The notes under the pieces: generated by a model
Seen by the model: the letters and a program-made list of their open reading frames with translations, nothing else
Told to the model about the DNA's origin: nothing
Database searches by the model: none
Translations under genes and position numbers: made by a program
Shown here: piece by piece, positions 20,833 through 32,521 of the stretch
Layout: each line of letters opens with the position of its first letter
Position numbering within the stretch: the stretch's first letter is position 1
Assembly (NCBI GenBank): GCA_035079385.1
Contig: JAVHKY010000001.1
Location: forward strand, 8,952,501 to 9,016,500
Origin: Aspidiotus rigidus
Taxonomy: Eukaryota; Arthropoda; Insecta; Hemiptera; Diaspididae
Length of the DNA stretch: 64,000 nucleotides
Reading direction: 5' to 3'

Positions 20833-20838
20833 AAGATG
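20833..20838. repeat. Target-site duplication AAGATG (right)
   Basis: Matches 15760-15765; followed directly by continuing LINE RT sequence. Confidence 0.9.
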
Positions 20839-21092
20839 TTCTTCACCATCTCATCAGGATAATAGAAACAAACAGAGAAAATAGCAACATCACCTTATTA
20901 GTACCAATCGATATTGAAGCGGCATTTGATTCTATGACCTATGCCACCATAATTAAAGGAGCGATGCAACTTGGATTACCAAACTGGCTGACCAGAATAA
21001 TCGGCGGTTATATACAAGAAAGGAAAGCACAATATGAAAACAAAATATAAGATTTGGAAAAAGGAATCCCACAAGGTGCAATACTCCCCGTT

Positions 21093-21652
21093 GAACATTC
21101 CACAACCAAAATCCGCATTTTCAGAGCGGAGTCACAACAGCGTGAGGTGGCCGCGCTACGCCTACACAATAGTGAAGTGAATACGGTTTCACGACCAAAT
21201 CACGCCATACAAGAGTGCACGGACCCATTTCATGCTCGAAGGATCCTAAGGTGACACAATAGTGTACTCTGACACAATAGTGTACTTGTATCGTAGCACC
21301 GTATAATCATTTGGCCCGCAACGCATATATTGTAACAATGACGTATTTACACTCCCCATACGCTCAAACTTTTTTTGCGCGCTGACGTTACGCTCTGAAG
21401 ACAACATTTTCACGAGGTACACACGCCTACGGCACCATATTTTCACAGTATGCATACGCGTGCGGTACCTCATTTTCACAACATACATACGCCCATAATA
21501 GCTGCGGGGCTGCGCTCCCATCTGGAGGGGGGGGGGCGAAACTCATTCGGAAAATAATTGTAAGAAAGCAAATTTGAACGGATTGAAAGAATCTATTAAA
21601 CCTGTCTTATTGGTGAATAAAATACATAAAATAAAGAAAACGGTTATCACTT
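21093..21652. other. Unidentified repeat-like sequence after the LINE break
   Basis: LINE homology stops at about 21092. 21250-21290 has 'gacacaatagtgtact' twice. 21400-21500 has CG-rich 'cacgcctacggcaccatattttcac' and 'acgcgtgcggtacctcattttcac' as related words, then a run of 10 G at about 21527-21536. No ORF recognised; possibly an ancient element end. Confidence 0.35.
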
Positions 21653-21757
21653 ATGAATAATGGCCAGACTAACACGATGGCGTGTAGAAAGTGCGGTAAG
21701 ACTGGGCACTTTTATAAAGAATGTCGTTCAATTGCTCATCTTTGTCTTCAAAATTGA
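21653..21757 (+). pseudogene. Short gag fragment with a zinc knuckle
   Basis: 34 codons from ATG 21653 with CRKCGKTGHFYKEC, a CX2CX4HX4C retroviral-type zinc knuckle, then stop. The rest of the retroelement is absent; only the nucleic-acid-binding motif survives. Confidence 0.6.
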
Positions 21758-22068
21758 GTTTTAAGACTAAAAAAATACCCACGGATGTTCAGCCTCTAAA
21801 TCATTTCATTCTTTATACATTTTCAGAATATTTATTACAATCAATAAGTCAAATTTCTCCCAAGTACGGAGATAAAGAAGTATGGGAGAAGAAAACGCCT
21901 GAAGAGAAAATCAAATTCATTTCAGTGCGATGGGTGCGCAGCAAACAAGCCACCGTTGGCAATCGCGTGAAAGCTGCATCCAAAAAGCTGCTTCCTGAAG
22001 AAACACTACGCCTCCGTGATAGTAGCGTAGATTCTGAAGAAGCTGAGAGAAATAATCAAAATTCTTAA
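21721..22068 (+). other. ORF of unknown nature
   Basis: Up to 115 codons; the later part (WEKKTPEEKIKFISVRWVRS..VGNRVKAASKKLLPEETLRL) is charged and looks coding, preceded by a possible acceptor (tacattttcag) at 21826. Overlaps the zinc knuckle in another frame, so at most the second half is genuine. No family recognised. Confidence 0.25.
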
Positions 22069-22139
22069 TGTGCTCTCTACTCTCATTTCTTTTTATTGAT
22101 ACATTAATATATTATAAAGCATCGAGTGAAATTGGGCCA

Positions 22140-22470
22140 AATTTTGTACGGGGTCAAGGTTCAGTGAACCTGCTGGTCAAAATAATCAAAGATGTCAAAA
22201 TATTGCTAAAAGACTGCCAAAGAAAAAACCAGTCAAATTGGTCAAAAGTGAGCTAAAGATTAGTCAATATTGTCAAAAAACTGCTAAAAATTGACCAAAC
22301 AAAAATTTGTCAAAAATAATGGTCAAAATACAATCAAATACTGGTGAATTTATTCAAGCATTGACAAAATATTCCAAGCGCTCTGATTGGTGCATTATTG
22401 TCAAAATGCTGTCAATTTACTTGTCAAAATTCTCACTTTTTGACAGTTGTCAATTTTTGGTCAAAACGTT
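22140..22470. repeat. Low-complexity 'gtcaaaat' repeats
   Basis: Irregular repetition of TGTCAAAATA/TTGTCAAAA words on both strands. No coding sense. Confidence 0.5.
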
Positions 22471-22559
22471 CCAATTGGGTAATAAATTTGGTTGCATGTT
22501 GAAAAATGTTTCGTAATATATTTCCTTTGAAATTACACCCTGCCTTTCAGACCACGTCC

Positions 22560-23180
22560 GAAGATCGTGAACTATAAATTAGGAATTGAATTTTCCAACA
22601 GTCAAGCGGATCCAGAAATCAACCGCTGAAAAATTAAATGTCGACTAAAAAGAACAGCCAGACTATGTAATCTATCCAGTGAACCATTTTTGAACGTCTT
22701 AGACTATATTTTATGATCAAGTTGAAATTTCAGCAGTCGGTTTTTGACCGCTGAAAAATTAAATATCGACTAAAAAGAACAGATGGACTATGTAATCTAT
22801 CTGGTGAAACATTTTCGAATGTCTTACACTATATTTTAGGATCAAATTTAAATTTCAGCAAATATCGATGAAATGTAATCTATCCAGTGAACCATTTTTA
22901 AACGTCTTAGATTATATTTTATTATGAAATGAATTTGTCAGAGGTCAAGAAACAAACCGCTAAAATTCCCATACTGACTAAAAAACGTACGTAGCTGAAG
23001 TAATTCGTCTGTCTATTAAGCTACGTCCATCGTACATTATATTTTATTATCAAAATGAAATTTCAGCGGTCCAGAAATCAACCGCTGGAAAATGGAATAT
23101 CGATTAAAAAGAACAGCCAGACTATGTAATCCATCTAGTGAACCATTTTCGAACGTCTTAGAATATATTTTATTATCAAA
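22560..23180 (+). repeat. Imperfect tandem repeat of about 122-128 bp, five copies
   Basis: The word 'aaccgctgaaaaattaaat(a/g)tcga(c/t)taaaaagaacag' begins at about 22620, 22748, 22956 (diverged) and 23078, with 'atgtaatctatccagtgaaccattt' and 'acgtcttagactatattttat' in each unit. A truncated copy lies at about 22870. Confidence 0.75.
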
Positions 23181-23183
23181 AAG

Positions 23184-24010
23184 TTGGCAACGGTGCTAAC
23201 GCGTTTCAAAATTAGAGGAAAACGAGATAGGGGAGTCTCGGTGCTGCTCCTCACCCCTCTTATGAAAGAGGCAACTGACATTTTACAAGATGAAGTTAAC
23301 CGTGAGGTAATGAGTATAGATCCTGCTAATAAATACTTTTTTGCGCTTCCGTGCACCCCTGACAGCCACTTGAGTTCATCGGCCTGTTTCCAAAAATATT
23401 CATCTGTGTGTGGTGCAACGAAACCCGAATTTTTGAGGAGTACAAACTTGAGAATAAATTTTGCTTCATCGTGCATTTTACAGAATTTGAAAGAAAACGA
23501 ATTAGATGCCGTTAGCTGACTTTATGGGCCACGACATCATGATCTACCGAAATTTCTATCGGCTGTCACAAAATGTCTTACAGCTGGTAAAAATGGGAAA
23601 ATTAATATCCCAGAAAGAATCTGGAATAATTCTTGACAATGTCTCGTCTTTAGATGACGTTGAAGACTTTCTCAATGTTGAACCAGACGTCGACAGTGAA
23701 GACGAGGATGCTTCATCAGATATCACAGTAAATACAGAGGCGATGAAGCCCAATACTACTGAGAAACCGACTACAAGACAGAAAAAGAAACGAACGTATG
23801 ATGAGGAGGAGAACAAAAATCCTCCCCCCAAAACGGCATATTTTACGAGTGAGGAAACGTTGGACCACCAAAGAAAACAAAGCAATAGAGAAATATTTTG
23901 GAGGCTGTATAAAAAGTAAAATTCTGCCGGGTAAAGAACGTATTGAGGAAATAATAACTGCTTGTCCGGCGCTAGAAACAATTAAGGAAATGAAGAAATA
24001 TAAAAGATAA
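23184..24010 (+). pseudogene. Tyrosine-recombinase-like protein (Hydra/aphid multicopy family), two frameshifts
   Basis: Left frame holds LRSTNLRINFASSCILQNLKENELD, then after a one-base shift near 23505 LADFMGHDIMIYRNFYRL. 'T-x-LR-x-x-FA' followed by 'L-G/M-GH...Y' is the box II layout of tyrosine recombinases (Arg, HxxR-like His, nucleophile Tyr). The frame then runs through an acidic/basic linker and shifts again near 23845 to the terminal domain RKRWTTKENKAIEKYFGGCIKS..LPGKE, a Myb-like helical domain also seen at 49861-50159. Crypton-like mobility is plausible but inferred. The N-terminal half and Arg I region are not identified. Confidence 0.55.
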
Positions 24011-24559
24011 AAAAAGATAAAATATGCAACATGTTTTGATCTCCTTCTTATTCCTCGCTATAATATTGTAATCAATATTATGACGTTTATCTCAATTGGC
24101 AAAAATACAAGTCTGGTATATGAAGCAGAAAATTTGTCTGTTGTCTGTCTGTCATTTTATAACTCAAAAACCGCTTTACCTAGGAAATTTCAGCTTCCAT
24201 AGAAAAAAGTTCTTATTAAAAATCGTGTCCACATTGCACTCATGCATCATTCAACGCAAAGGAAGGCAAAAAGCAAAACTGCAAAGGGGAATAGGATAAA
24301 GAATCACCTGCAGTGAACGAGATAACAATTTATGTCATTCTGTATGGACAGTGACGTGAGATAGAACAGATAGTAAGCTAGTCGGACATTGAACAAATAA
24401 AAGACTGGTGAGAAACGCCTAGTTTTTGATTTTTGTTTATTGAACGCTAAGACTGTGAGTATACCATTTCCTATGCCTAGCATAGACGACCATCTTCCGT
24501 CAATAAACAGGGCTTGCTAATCAATTTGTCAGAAGGCTATTAACGGATTTTAGTGCGCA
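24011..24559. other. Non-coding, possible LTR/leader of following Gypsy relic
   Basis: Contains a 'tctgttgtctgtctgtc' microsatellite and, at 24330-24440, sequence with AATAAA reminiscent of an LTR. No duplicate copy within the window to prove it. Confidence 0.3.
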
Positions 24560-25330
24560 AGTGCGATTGACATAAAACCGCGTTTGTTACTCCATTGTTT
24601 AAGGGTCAATTTACTCGGCTCTCCTTTGGATTATGCAACGCGCCCACCCTGTTTCAGGTCCTTATGAATAAAGTTTTAGGTACGCGTAGAAATTCATTCA
24701 CATTTGCTGATCTCGATGATATTTTGGTGTACGCGCAAACAATACCTGAACTAAAAGATCGTATTTATTCCGTCCTCGATCCTCTAAAAGAGGCCGGCTT
24801 AACCTGTAAACTAAAGAAATGTTTATTTTTCACTTCAACTGTAAAATATCTAGGTTACAAAATTTCTGTTGGTCAACTACGTCCTGGCAAAGCTAAAACT
24901 GCCGCGATTTGCGAGTTCCATGTACCGAGAAATGCTCATGATTGAAGTACGACAATGGCTGGGCCTCACGGGATTCTTCCGGCAATTTGTTTAAAAATAC
25001 GCCTTGATTGCGGCGCTATTAATAGAGCTGACTCGAAAGTCTGTCAATTTTGTATGGTCAACAAATCAACAACGCGAATTTGAGCTACTGAGAGATGCCA
25101 TTGTAAATGAACCTGTTCTGGCTCTATAGAACCCAAGGGCGGAAACCAAATTACATACTGATGCGTCTTCTAAGGGTTTAGCTGGATTATTGCTCCAAAA
25201 AGGTGAGGACGGTCATTTTCATCTTGTTTTGTGTTTTTTGCAGAAAACCACCCTTGCCGAATCAATATTTCCTTTGTCGCGATTGGAATTGATGGCGATC
25301 GTGAAAAGCGTGGAATGATTTTGGAACTAG
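24560..25330 (+). pseudogene. Ty3/Gypsy pol relic (RT and RNase H)
   Basis: KTAFVTPLFKGQFTRLSFGLCNAPTLFQ then FADLDDILVYAQT (RT catalytic block, with ADLDD where YVDD is usual), CKLKKCLFF..VKYLGYKIS (thumb). A frameshift near 24930 leads to QWLGLTGFFRQFV, then RNase H text LHTDASSKGLAGLLLQK and TTLAESIFPLSRLELMAIVKSVE. Stops at about 24990 and 25128 and the altered catalytic block show it is dead. No integrase follows. Confidence 0.75.
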
Positions 25331-27023
25331 GGTGTGTACCCGGTTTGCGACAGTTTGAGCAAATTTCGAAGTTGAGAGCACTGTAATTAAGGAAAAAGAG
25401 GAGAAACGGCCTTAAGGCGATGATTTCTATTATGTCACGACTATCCTTGTGAGAGAAAAGGGAAAAGAATAATAGAATTTTATTTAAAATGGCGAAAAAT
25501 TAGCTTTCAAATTTGAGAAGGTGCAAGTCTGCAGATCGCGTCATAGTTTCACAGTTCGCGTCACCGTAGTGCCACAGTTTGCGACAGGACCAATCATCAC
25601 ACTGATAAGAGGAATTTAAATTCGGAAAACTTGTGCTTGTTGGTTGATAGACGTCGTTTTTTCAGAGTTGTTTCTTTCCTAGGTACCTAGTTAAGCGCGT
25701 ACTTTGTACTTCAAACTTTTCAAAGAAGCAGTCGGTAGGTAGCTAAGTTAACAACGTCATTTGTACTTTGTACTTCACAAGATAAATCGAATGGTGGCAG
25801 TACTAGGCTACATTTCAAGTACTATGATAATTATGTAACAATTCTGGTCTTCCTACCAATGTTTTGTTTTCCTTATCTTTTATTCTTTTAATAAGTATAT
25901 TCTTCTTGTTTCTAAAACACATATTTTTGTGGTAAGTATTCTTTATAATTTTGATTGGCTAGTAGTATCATCTTCATCATTATTATTATTATTATTATAA
26001 ATTATCAATGTGGAATCACTAATTTGATGATTTTGTTTCTTTCATTGATGAGTTTTTATTGCTTTAAGATTTTTCCATTGATTCTCAAAGTCATATTTAT
26101 ACCAATTGTGATGTATTACTGTTCAAGTTGGAAATAAGTAGAAAAAAAAAATGTACTAACCAATTCCTATTTTTTAATTGGAATCACTTTTGTTTATTTC
26201 TTCATAAAGTTTTATTGCTTTGAAATTTGGTGTACACTTTTTTAAACACCACTTCCTCATGAAAATTCTCTTACCCAAAAAAATTCAATTTATATCTTGA
26301 AGGGATAGCATAGCAGCTTCCTAGTAAATTGATATAAAAAGGTATGTTGTGACTCTACACAATTTCAAAAAGAAAAATGGCCGCGCCTTGAGATTGATGA
26401 TTGACAATTTCACAAATTTGCTCTTATTCTAAATAACTGGTGCAAGCATGAGGATCCCTCCTTATAAAATATTCAAACTACCAAGTAATTATGAAAAAAA
26501 TGATGAAAAAAGTAAAGTAGCAAAAACTTGAATAATTGAAGATTTCAAAATTTCCTTGTTTCAATCACACTATACTGAGAAATGGGTAGCCAATTGGAAT
26601 TCTAGGTTGAATGTAGTACTGAATAAATACGTGACTGAACTTTAAGCCAAAGAAAAACTTATCGGGCAATTTTTCTTCAACCTAAGGGCATTGAGCTGAA
26701 GTTTAACCTAAACCAATCATCAGCTTAAAAGTCTTAAGCTAAGATTAAGTCAATGCTGATTGGCTGCGCATCCCTGGTCACGGCAAAAGAGTCAAATGTT
26801 GTATTGTACAAGAATGGTGAGTATATTTCCAATATATTTTAATAATAGTCCATTTCTCCGTGAAATAGCAAAAAGAAAGTGTGTCGCAAACTGTCAACAT
26901 TTTTTGTCGCAGTGACAATTTGTGTCCACCTTTTCAGACAACGCTGTTCACATTCGGTGGGCTAGTACGACATTCTTAGCTTTTACCTCTAATATTTGTG
27001 GGTAAATTATGCTCTGTAGCTGA
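25331..27023. other. Non-coding, with inverted subterminal words of a pogo-type element
   Basis: GGTTTGCGACAGTTTG at about 25340 and CAGTTTGCGACAG at about 25573 face GTCGCAAACTGTC at about 26883 and TTTGTCGCAG at about 26904. This is the pattern of transposase-binding repeats near pogo ends; the interval may be the left end of the element whose transposase starts at 27024, or a 1.55-kb non-autonomous derivative. Microsatellite (att)n at 25977. Confidence 0.4.
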
Positions 27024-28487
27024 ATGAATTCTATTATTTTTGTCCTGAAGCAGGACAAAAAGAAGAAACGCGCGATGTACACGGACGAAAAATTGCAGGA
27101 ATGTCTGCAAGCGCTCAAGTCAGGGGAAGTAGTATCAAAAAGGGCTGCTTCAAAATTGTATGGTATTCCTCGGACGACAATTGTAAGCAAATTGGGAGGT
27201 CAGCGCCCGCAGACAAAGTGTAAGCCTGGCCCGCAGCCTGCCTTAGGTGAGTAATCATTATGTTCTGAAGGTACAATGTTTGAAAGTTTGATTGTGTGGA
27301 AGCAGAATGTAGCTCCTGAGGAAAAGCAGATAAAAGAAGTGTGTTGAACATCCAAAAGTAGTCTTGAATTACATGAAATGCAGGGAAGACGTGTATTCTT
27401 TACTTATCACCCATTATATGAAGATTTTTTGCTGTTGTAGGTACCAAAAATGAGGCGAAATTGCATCGGTGGATATTATCATGTTGTAATCGAGGCTTTC
27501 CTATTTGCGTATCAGACCTGACATTCACCGTCGAGTCTATTATCCGAAACTCACCGTTGAACGTGCGGAAAGCTTTAAACTTCAAAAATGCAGTTCCGCA
27601 CCGATCGTGGTATTATAAATTACTCGCGCGTTGCCCAATCATCAGCATTAAAAAAGCTGAGTATCTGTCAGCATGTCGAGCGTCAGTTTCCGAGGAGAGA
27701 ATTCGAGGCTGGTTTCAGCAAGTGCATGATCTTCTAAAGGGAGAAGGTGTTGATATTGTATTGTCAGATCCCACAAGGATTTACAACTGTGATGAAGCCG
27801 CCGTGTGGCTAAACCCTAGCGGCAAACGAGTTTTAAAGAAAAAAAGGCGAAGTTGCCTATTCGATAAGCGCAAATGATGACAAGTGTAATGTTACTGTAC
27901 TATTCACAGCGCGTGCTGACGGCACTATTTTACCCCCTATGTACGTCCATCGCGGAGAGCGGATACCGGCAAACTACCGGTCCAGGTTACCTCCATCGTG
28001 GGGAGCAAAAGCCACTCCAAAGGGGTGGATGACGGTTCCCGCATTTATGTACTACATTAAAGATGTCTTTGATCGGTATCTCTGTCAAAATAACATCAAA
28101 AAACCGGTCATAATGTTTGTAGACGGCCACGTATCGCACCTAAGTATAGAAGTGACAGAATATTGTTTCCAAAATGGTATTGTTCTAGTGTGTCTTCTTG
28201 CTTTTACAACGCATCTCCTGCAACCATTAGATCTTTCTTTTTTCAAGGCTATGAAAGAAGGATGGAAGCGTATTGTTGGTCAATTCCGTTTTAAGCATAA
28301 ACGTGACCCGTGCTTGTACGAGGTTGCCGAACTAATTCAAGAACTCATCACAACCTCTCCTTTTGAAACCACCATTCAGAACGGCTTCCGCAAAGCGGGC
28401 CTTTTTCCATGGAATTCGGAAGCCGTGGCTTACGAGAAGAGTAAATATTCGAAGGAAGAAAACCCATGGTTGGAGTTTTCAGCTTGA
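27024..28487 (+). pseudogene. Pogo/Tigger-type transposase, one frameshift
   Basis: Exons 27024-27246 and 27441-28487 join in phase (Gly|Thr). The N-terminus has a psq-type HTH (MYTDEKLQECLQALKSGEVV..ASKLYGIPRTTI); the start may be ATG 27075 rather than 27024. Then CENP-B-like HTH (SWYYKLLARCP), DDE motifs YNCDEAAVWLNP, IMFVDGHVSHLS and HLLQPLDLSFFKAMK, and NGFRKAGLFPWN. One extra base in the A-run at about 27836-27846 breaks the frame (KKKRRSCLFDKRK stop; frame resumes SANDDKCNVTVLF). Same subfamily as the 6786-9822 transposase (DGHVSHL). No long C-terminal extension: ends WLEFSA. Confidence 0.85.
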
Positions 28488-28652
28488 GTGGTAATCAAAC
28501 CGCGATTTCTTTCTTTTAGAAGAAGTATGGTAATCAGTAGAATCGACACGGTCCAAAACGTTACGGCTCGACATAATGACAGAACACTCAAAGAGTACAG
28601 TAAATGAAAAACCAATTACAAAGACCGCAGATTATGCTTTTTGCTAATCACA

Positions 28653-29922
28653 ATGCCTCGTCCAAAAAGTTTCAATGAGATAGAACTTTCGACGATCCTC
28701 TTAGAAAATAAAATGGATTTATTCGATTTTGAACGACAAAAATACCACGGTCCTTCTCATATATGCTGGAAGACAATTGCATACTTGTTGAATAAAGGAA
28801 CATTGAAGCCCGAAACATATTTACACAATAGTAATAGAAAATAGGTACAATATTGCAGAAAAGTTCGGCTTCAAATCGTCGAAGCCCGCTTCCGATCACG
28901 ACCAAGATGATGTTGAAAATGTGAACATCGAGCCATTTACTCCCGCGAAATTATTCAATTCTCAAAAGGACGACGCTTCATCTGACGTCAATGAACCACC
29001 CATTTTGAAATTTAATCTGAATATACCGTACGAACAGTGGAACAAATTATTTTGTTCTAAGAAGTATGGGACAAAAAATTACCGCGTTCTCCAACCTTAC
29101 GAGTGGACAGACAAGATAGATCAACTGATCTATTCTGAAACGCGTGCGAGCTGTTGCCTCGCGTACAAGCGAAATAAATTAATACCGGCTGGGAATAAAT
29201 TTCTCAAATTTTGGGCAAAATGCTAGAACTGTTTTAGCGAATTGTCAGAACCTGCAACAGATTCGCCTTTGCTCATTGAGTGTCAGTATAAAGGGGATTA
29301 CAAGTACTGCAGAAGTGAAACAAAGAGACGATTAATTGGAAGTAGACGTGAGGAATTCGCTAGAAAGCTGGTTGAAGAAAACAAATCTGCAGCCTTTGTG
29401 AGAAGGGAGGAAGCTTCTTCGAAGATGATTTATTGTGATCCAGAAACGAGCAAGTTACCAAGGTACCGCCCTCTGAATATTAAAACACCGCGAGAACCTG
29501 AAGGATGTAATCGATAACAATCCTCTAATGGCATTGAAGAAGCTGAAGAAAATTATACCGTATGCGTACATTTTGCGTGATATAGGGTGCGACCCGTTCT
29601 TCCTCCATTATTGGGCTATCACGGAGATTAACGAATACATTCTATACGCAAGAGGGACTAATAATCCAACGATCTCTATTGATGCAACTGGAGGTCTTGT
29701 ACGCAGCATTAGTAATCGACACGTATTTCTGTACAAGATGACCGTTTACAATGGAAAAACTCAATTCTCGGTCGCACATATGCTCTCGGAACGCCATGAT
29801 AATAACGCGATCGGATTTTGGCTCGGTGACTGGTGTAGACAAAATATACCACAACCTAAAACTATTGTCAACAATCAATCCCTCGCGTTAATCATGGCGT
29901 GTGTCAGGGTGTTCACACAATA
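28653..29922 (+). pseudogene. MULE/Dada-like DDE transposase relic, interrupted
   Basis: Begins MPRPKSFNEIELSTIL at ATG 28653. Blocks continue over two frameshifts (about 28838 and 29505) and an in-frame TAG (29224): KFNLNIPYEQW, YKRNKLIPAGNKF, then the catalytic part ISIDATGGLV (first Asp), HMLSERHDNNAIGFWLGDW and KTIVNNQSLALIMACVRVFTQY. In this family the second block is normally 'V-x-D-x-S-x-A-L'; here Asp is Asn, so the enzyme is dead. The gene resumes after a nested pogo element at 33399 (STLTQYLRVCWGLL). Family name is by motif only. Confidence 0.65.
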
Positions 29923-29924
29923 TA

Positions 29925-29941
29925 CCGTCAAATGGGGCTAA
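29925..29941 (+). repeat. Left TIR of 3.47-kb pogo element
   Basis: CCGTCAAATGGGGCTAA preceded by TA (29923-29924). Confidence 0.92.
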
Positions 29942-30470
29942 TTGGGGCTAATTGGAACGTTGAGGTTACATGGAACGATTCGTGTTTTACGTCATAAATC
30001 GTTCTGTAGATGGCGTCCTTGTTTGTGTTGGGTGATCGATATATTTTTTTTTGGAAAGAGGGTCGTTTTCCTGGACTGTCTATATACATAAGTCGGTGAT
30101 CCAACCTTTCGATAGTTTGCGAAAAAATCGAAATAATTTGATATGAGAAACGAGTGTTGGCTTCTTGCTGGATAATTTTGTGAAGTGATTCGAGTATTGT
30201 TATCACCTCGTGCCGAAGATCCGTTCCATTCCAAAGAGAATTTCATCGCGAGTATTTTGCGTATAATTACTCCAGCCATTTGCTCATATTTTCGCCTTGT
30301 TTTCGCTCAAGTTTTCGCTCAAAGTAGTACCTATAATCAGCTGCGCGTAAGTAAGTTCATGAGTTATCATTGATTTTACGTACTATAATTTGATGGCCGT
30401 AGTAAGTTATCTTTGTGCCGGTATTTCAGATCTATTCGTGTCCAGTGATAATTAGGTTACCGGTATATCG

Positions 30471-32521
30471 ATGGTTCGAAAATACAAGCGCAAATTAGGA
30501 AGCCGAAGGTACGCTGATTTCCCGAAGGAAACGTTAGAAAAAGCTCTTCGGGAAATTCGAGAGCAGAAGCTTGGCTTCAGGAAAGCCTCGAATAAATTCA
30601 ATATTTCTATCGGTACTCTCTTTCGAAAAGTAAGTCAAGCACTGGTTTTTTCATTCGTCTTTCGTATTCAGTGCGATTCTGTGGATTATAAAAGTACCTA
30701 CTCAATTTTCTGAATCATAGTTCCACGGATTGAATCCAAAAAAACATGGTCAGCAAACTATACTGTCGAATTCAGAAGAGGATACGATTGAGCAGTATCT
30801 GCTTATTTGTTCAGATTGGGGATATCCCATCTCCATGATGGAGTTGAAGTAAGTTGTCATTATTTAGGTATAGACAGTGTATGGTGCTTTGAAAATATTT
30901 TATCGCTCTTTGTTTTTGAATAATTTTAGACAAATTGTGAAATCGTATCTTGACTTCCTGAAACGAAAAACGAGATTCAAAGACAATTTGCCAGGTTATG
31001 ATTGGTCGGTCCTGTTCTTATCACGACATCCTAAACTGAGCCATCGTATCGTGAAAAGCACCAAGACTGAAAGAGCAAAGGTTAGTCCAGAGATGGTGAC
31101 GCAGTTTTTCGAAAATTTGAAGCCCATTCTCGAAGGAGTTCCTCCCGAGAACATCATCAATTATGATGAATCGGCATTTGTGGATTCAGCTGGAGATTCC
31201 AAAGTTGTTTTAAGACGCGGCTGTAAATATCCAATCGTGATACGCGACAATAAGAAAACATCCATATCTGTTATGGCATCTGGAACAGCTTCTGGAATTT
31301 TTTTGCCGCCTTATACGGTTTACAAGGCGGACTGTGTGTGGGATCAATGGGTTTTGCGTGGTCTCCATGGAGCACGTTATGGACGAAGTAAATCTGGGTG
31401 GTTTGATATGAAATCATTTGAAGATTGGTTTCTTCAAACAGCATTACCTTATCTTCGGAGGTTGAATGGACGAAAAGTGTTGATTGGCGATAATCTTTCG
31501 AGCCATCCTATCGTTTCGCGTCATCTACAAATGCCAGAAGTATAATATCGCTTTTCTCCTACTTCCTCCGAATGCAACCCAATATCTGCAGCCACTGGAT
31601 GTGGCTGTTTTTCGTCCCATCAAAATTACATGGCGAGAAGTTCTTTTAGGCTGGAAAGGGAAAGGTAAATCTGGTAATGGTACCTTTAAAGAGAATTTTC
31701 CGCGATTATTAAAAAATACTGTTGATGCACTGGGTGCTCGCATAAAAACGAATTTATGCTCAGGATTTCGTTCCTGTGGCATATTTCCTTTTAACCCAGA
31801 TATTGCGCTGAAGAAATTTCCAAAGGTTCCTCTCGAATCTACTTCCAGTAATTCATCTAATGAATCTATTGTCTTGCAAAACCAGTTCATGACCTTTCTA
31901 CAAAAAGAACGCTTTTCAAGCACACCCAAAAAAGGTGCGGGTAAACGTAAAAAGATCAACGTTGCCCCGGGAAAATCTGTCTCCGGTACAGATTTTGAAA
32001 GCGGAGATCGAATTCTCCCTGAATCTGATAGCGACTTCGACAACTTTGAGCTTGATGTTTCAGAAATTGAGGATGATGTTTCGGAATTCGAGGGTGATGT
32101 TTTGGAATTAGAGGATGATGTTTTCAAACGCGAGAACGAGCTTCTGGAAGAAGTACCAATTCCAATTTTTGAGAGTACGGGTAATGCTGATCCGCAGCCA
32201 AAACCAAAAAATAATACCAGTAGCGGAGAATTCAATTTACAAGTAGAATCATTTGTCATCGTTCTTTACTCACACTCTCAGTTTTATGTCGGGAAAATAT
32301 TGGATATAGACTTGGCTGGGGATGGAGTCAAAGTGTGGTTTATGCGGAAGTATTTGAATCGAGTGAACGAATACAATTTTGTCACGAAGATGAACAATGG
32401 ATCCGACGAGGATGACGTTGATACTGTCTCTAAAGCTGCAATAAAAGCAGTACTCGAAACGCCGGTGATTAAACGCGGGCGGCATATATTTGACAGCGAA
32501 CTCTGCAAAAAATTTCTCTAA
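30471..32521 (+). pseudogene. Jerky/pogo-like transposase, one frameshift
   Basis: Exons 30471-30629, 30721-30848 and 30930-32521 in phase. ATG 30471 (MVRKYKRKLGSRRYADF). HTH (EQKLGFRKASNKFNISIGTLFRK), CENP-B-like HTH (GYDWSVLFLSRHPKLSHR), DDE: INYDESAFVD, VLIGDNLSSH, QYLQPLDVAVFRPIK; then GFRSCGIFPFNP, an acidic linker (ELDVSEIEDDVSEFEGDV...) and the C-terminal module (SFVIVLYSHSQFYVGKILD...IKRGRHIFDS). One-base frameshift near 31508 between the second and third catalytic residues (VSRHLQMPEV stop; frame resumes VIYKCQKYNIAFLLLPPN). Everything else is open, so the copy is young. Closest relative here is 1028-3176. Confidence 0.88.

Larger units (their letters stand above)
15372..21092 (+). 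pseudogene. R1-like LINE reverse transcriptase, split by a 5-kb insertion
   Basis: Left part 15372-15760: DIRPNDIKEFLATRG..APGIDGIQYNHLK...IYPNQFKIAQLALIPKPNK...PNQYGF (RT domains 0-2). Right part 20839-21092: IDIEAAFDSMTYATIIKGAMQLGLPNW...GIPQGAILP (domains 3-5). Deleting 15766-20832 plus one AAGATG rejoins the two parts in frame, leaving one TGA (15741). Closest relative in the window is the LINE at 57595-62646, which shares DIEAAFDSM. A further in-frame TAA lies at about 21048, and the catalytic F/YADD block is absent because sequence after 21092 is unrelated. Confidence 0.8.

Noticed and set aside
22140..23180. Array of related repeats as a possible CRISPR-like locus
   Set aside because: The repeats are contiguous diverged tandem units in a eukaryotic setting, without conserved direct repeats separated by unique spacers.
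31525..32259. 244-codon minus ORF
   Set aside because: Ser-rich mirror of the acidic transposase tail on plus; plus frame has the conserved motifs.
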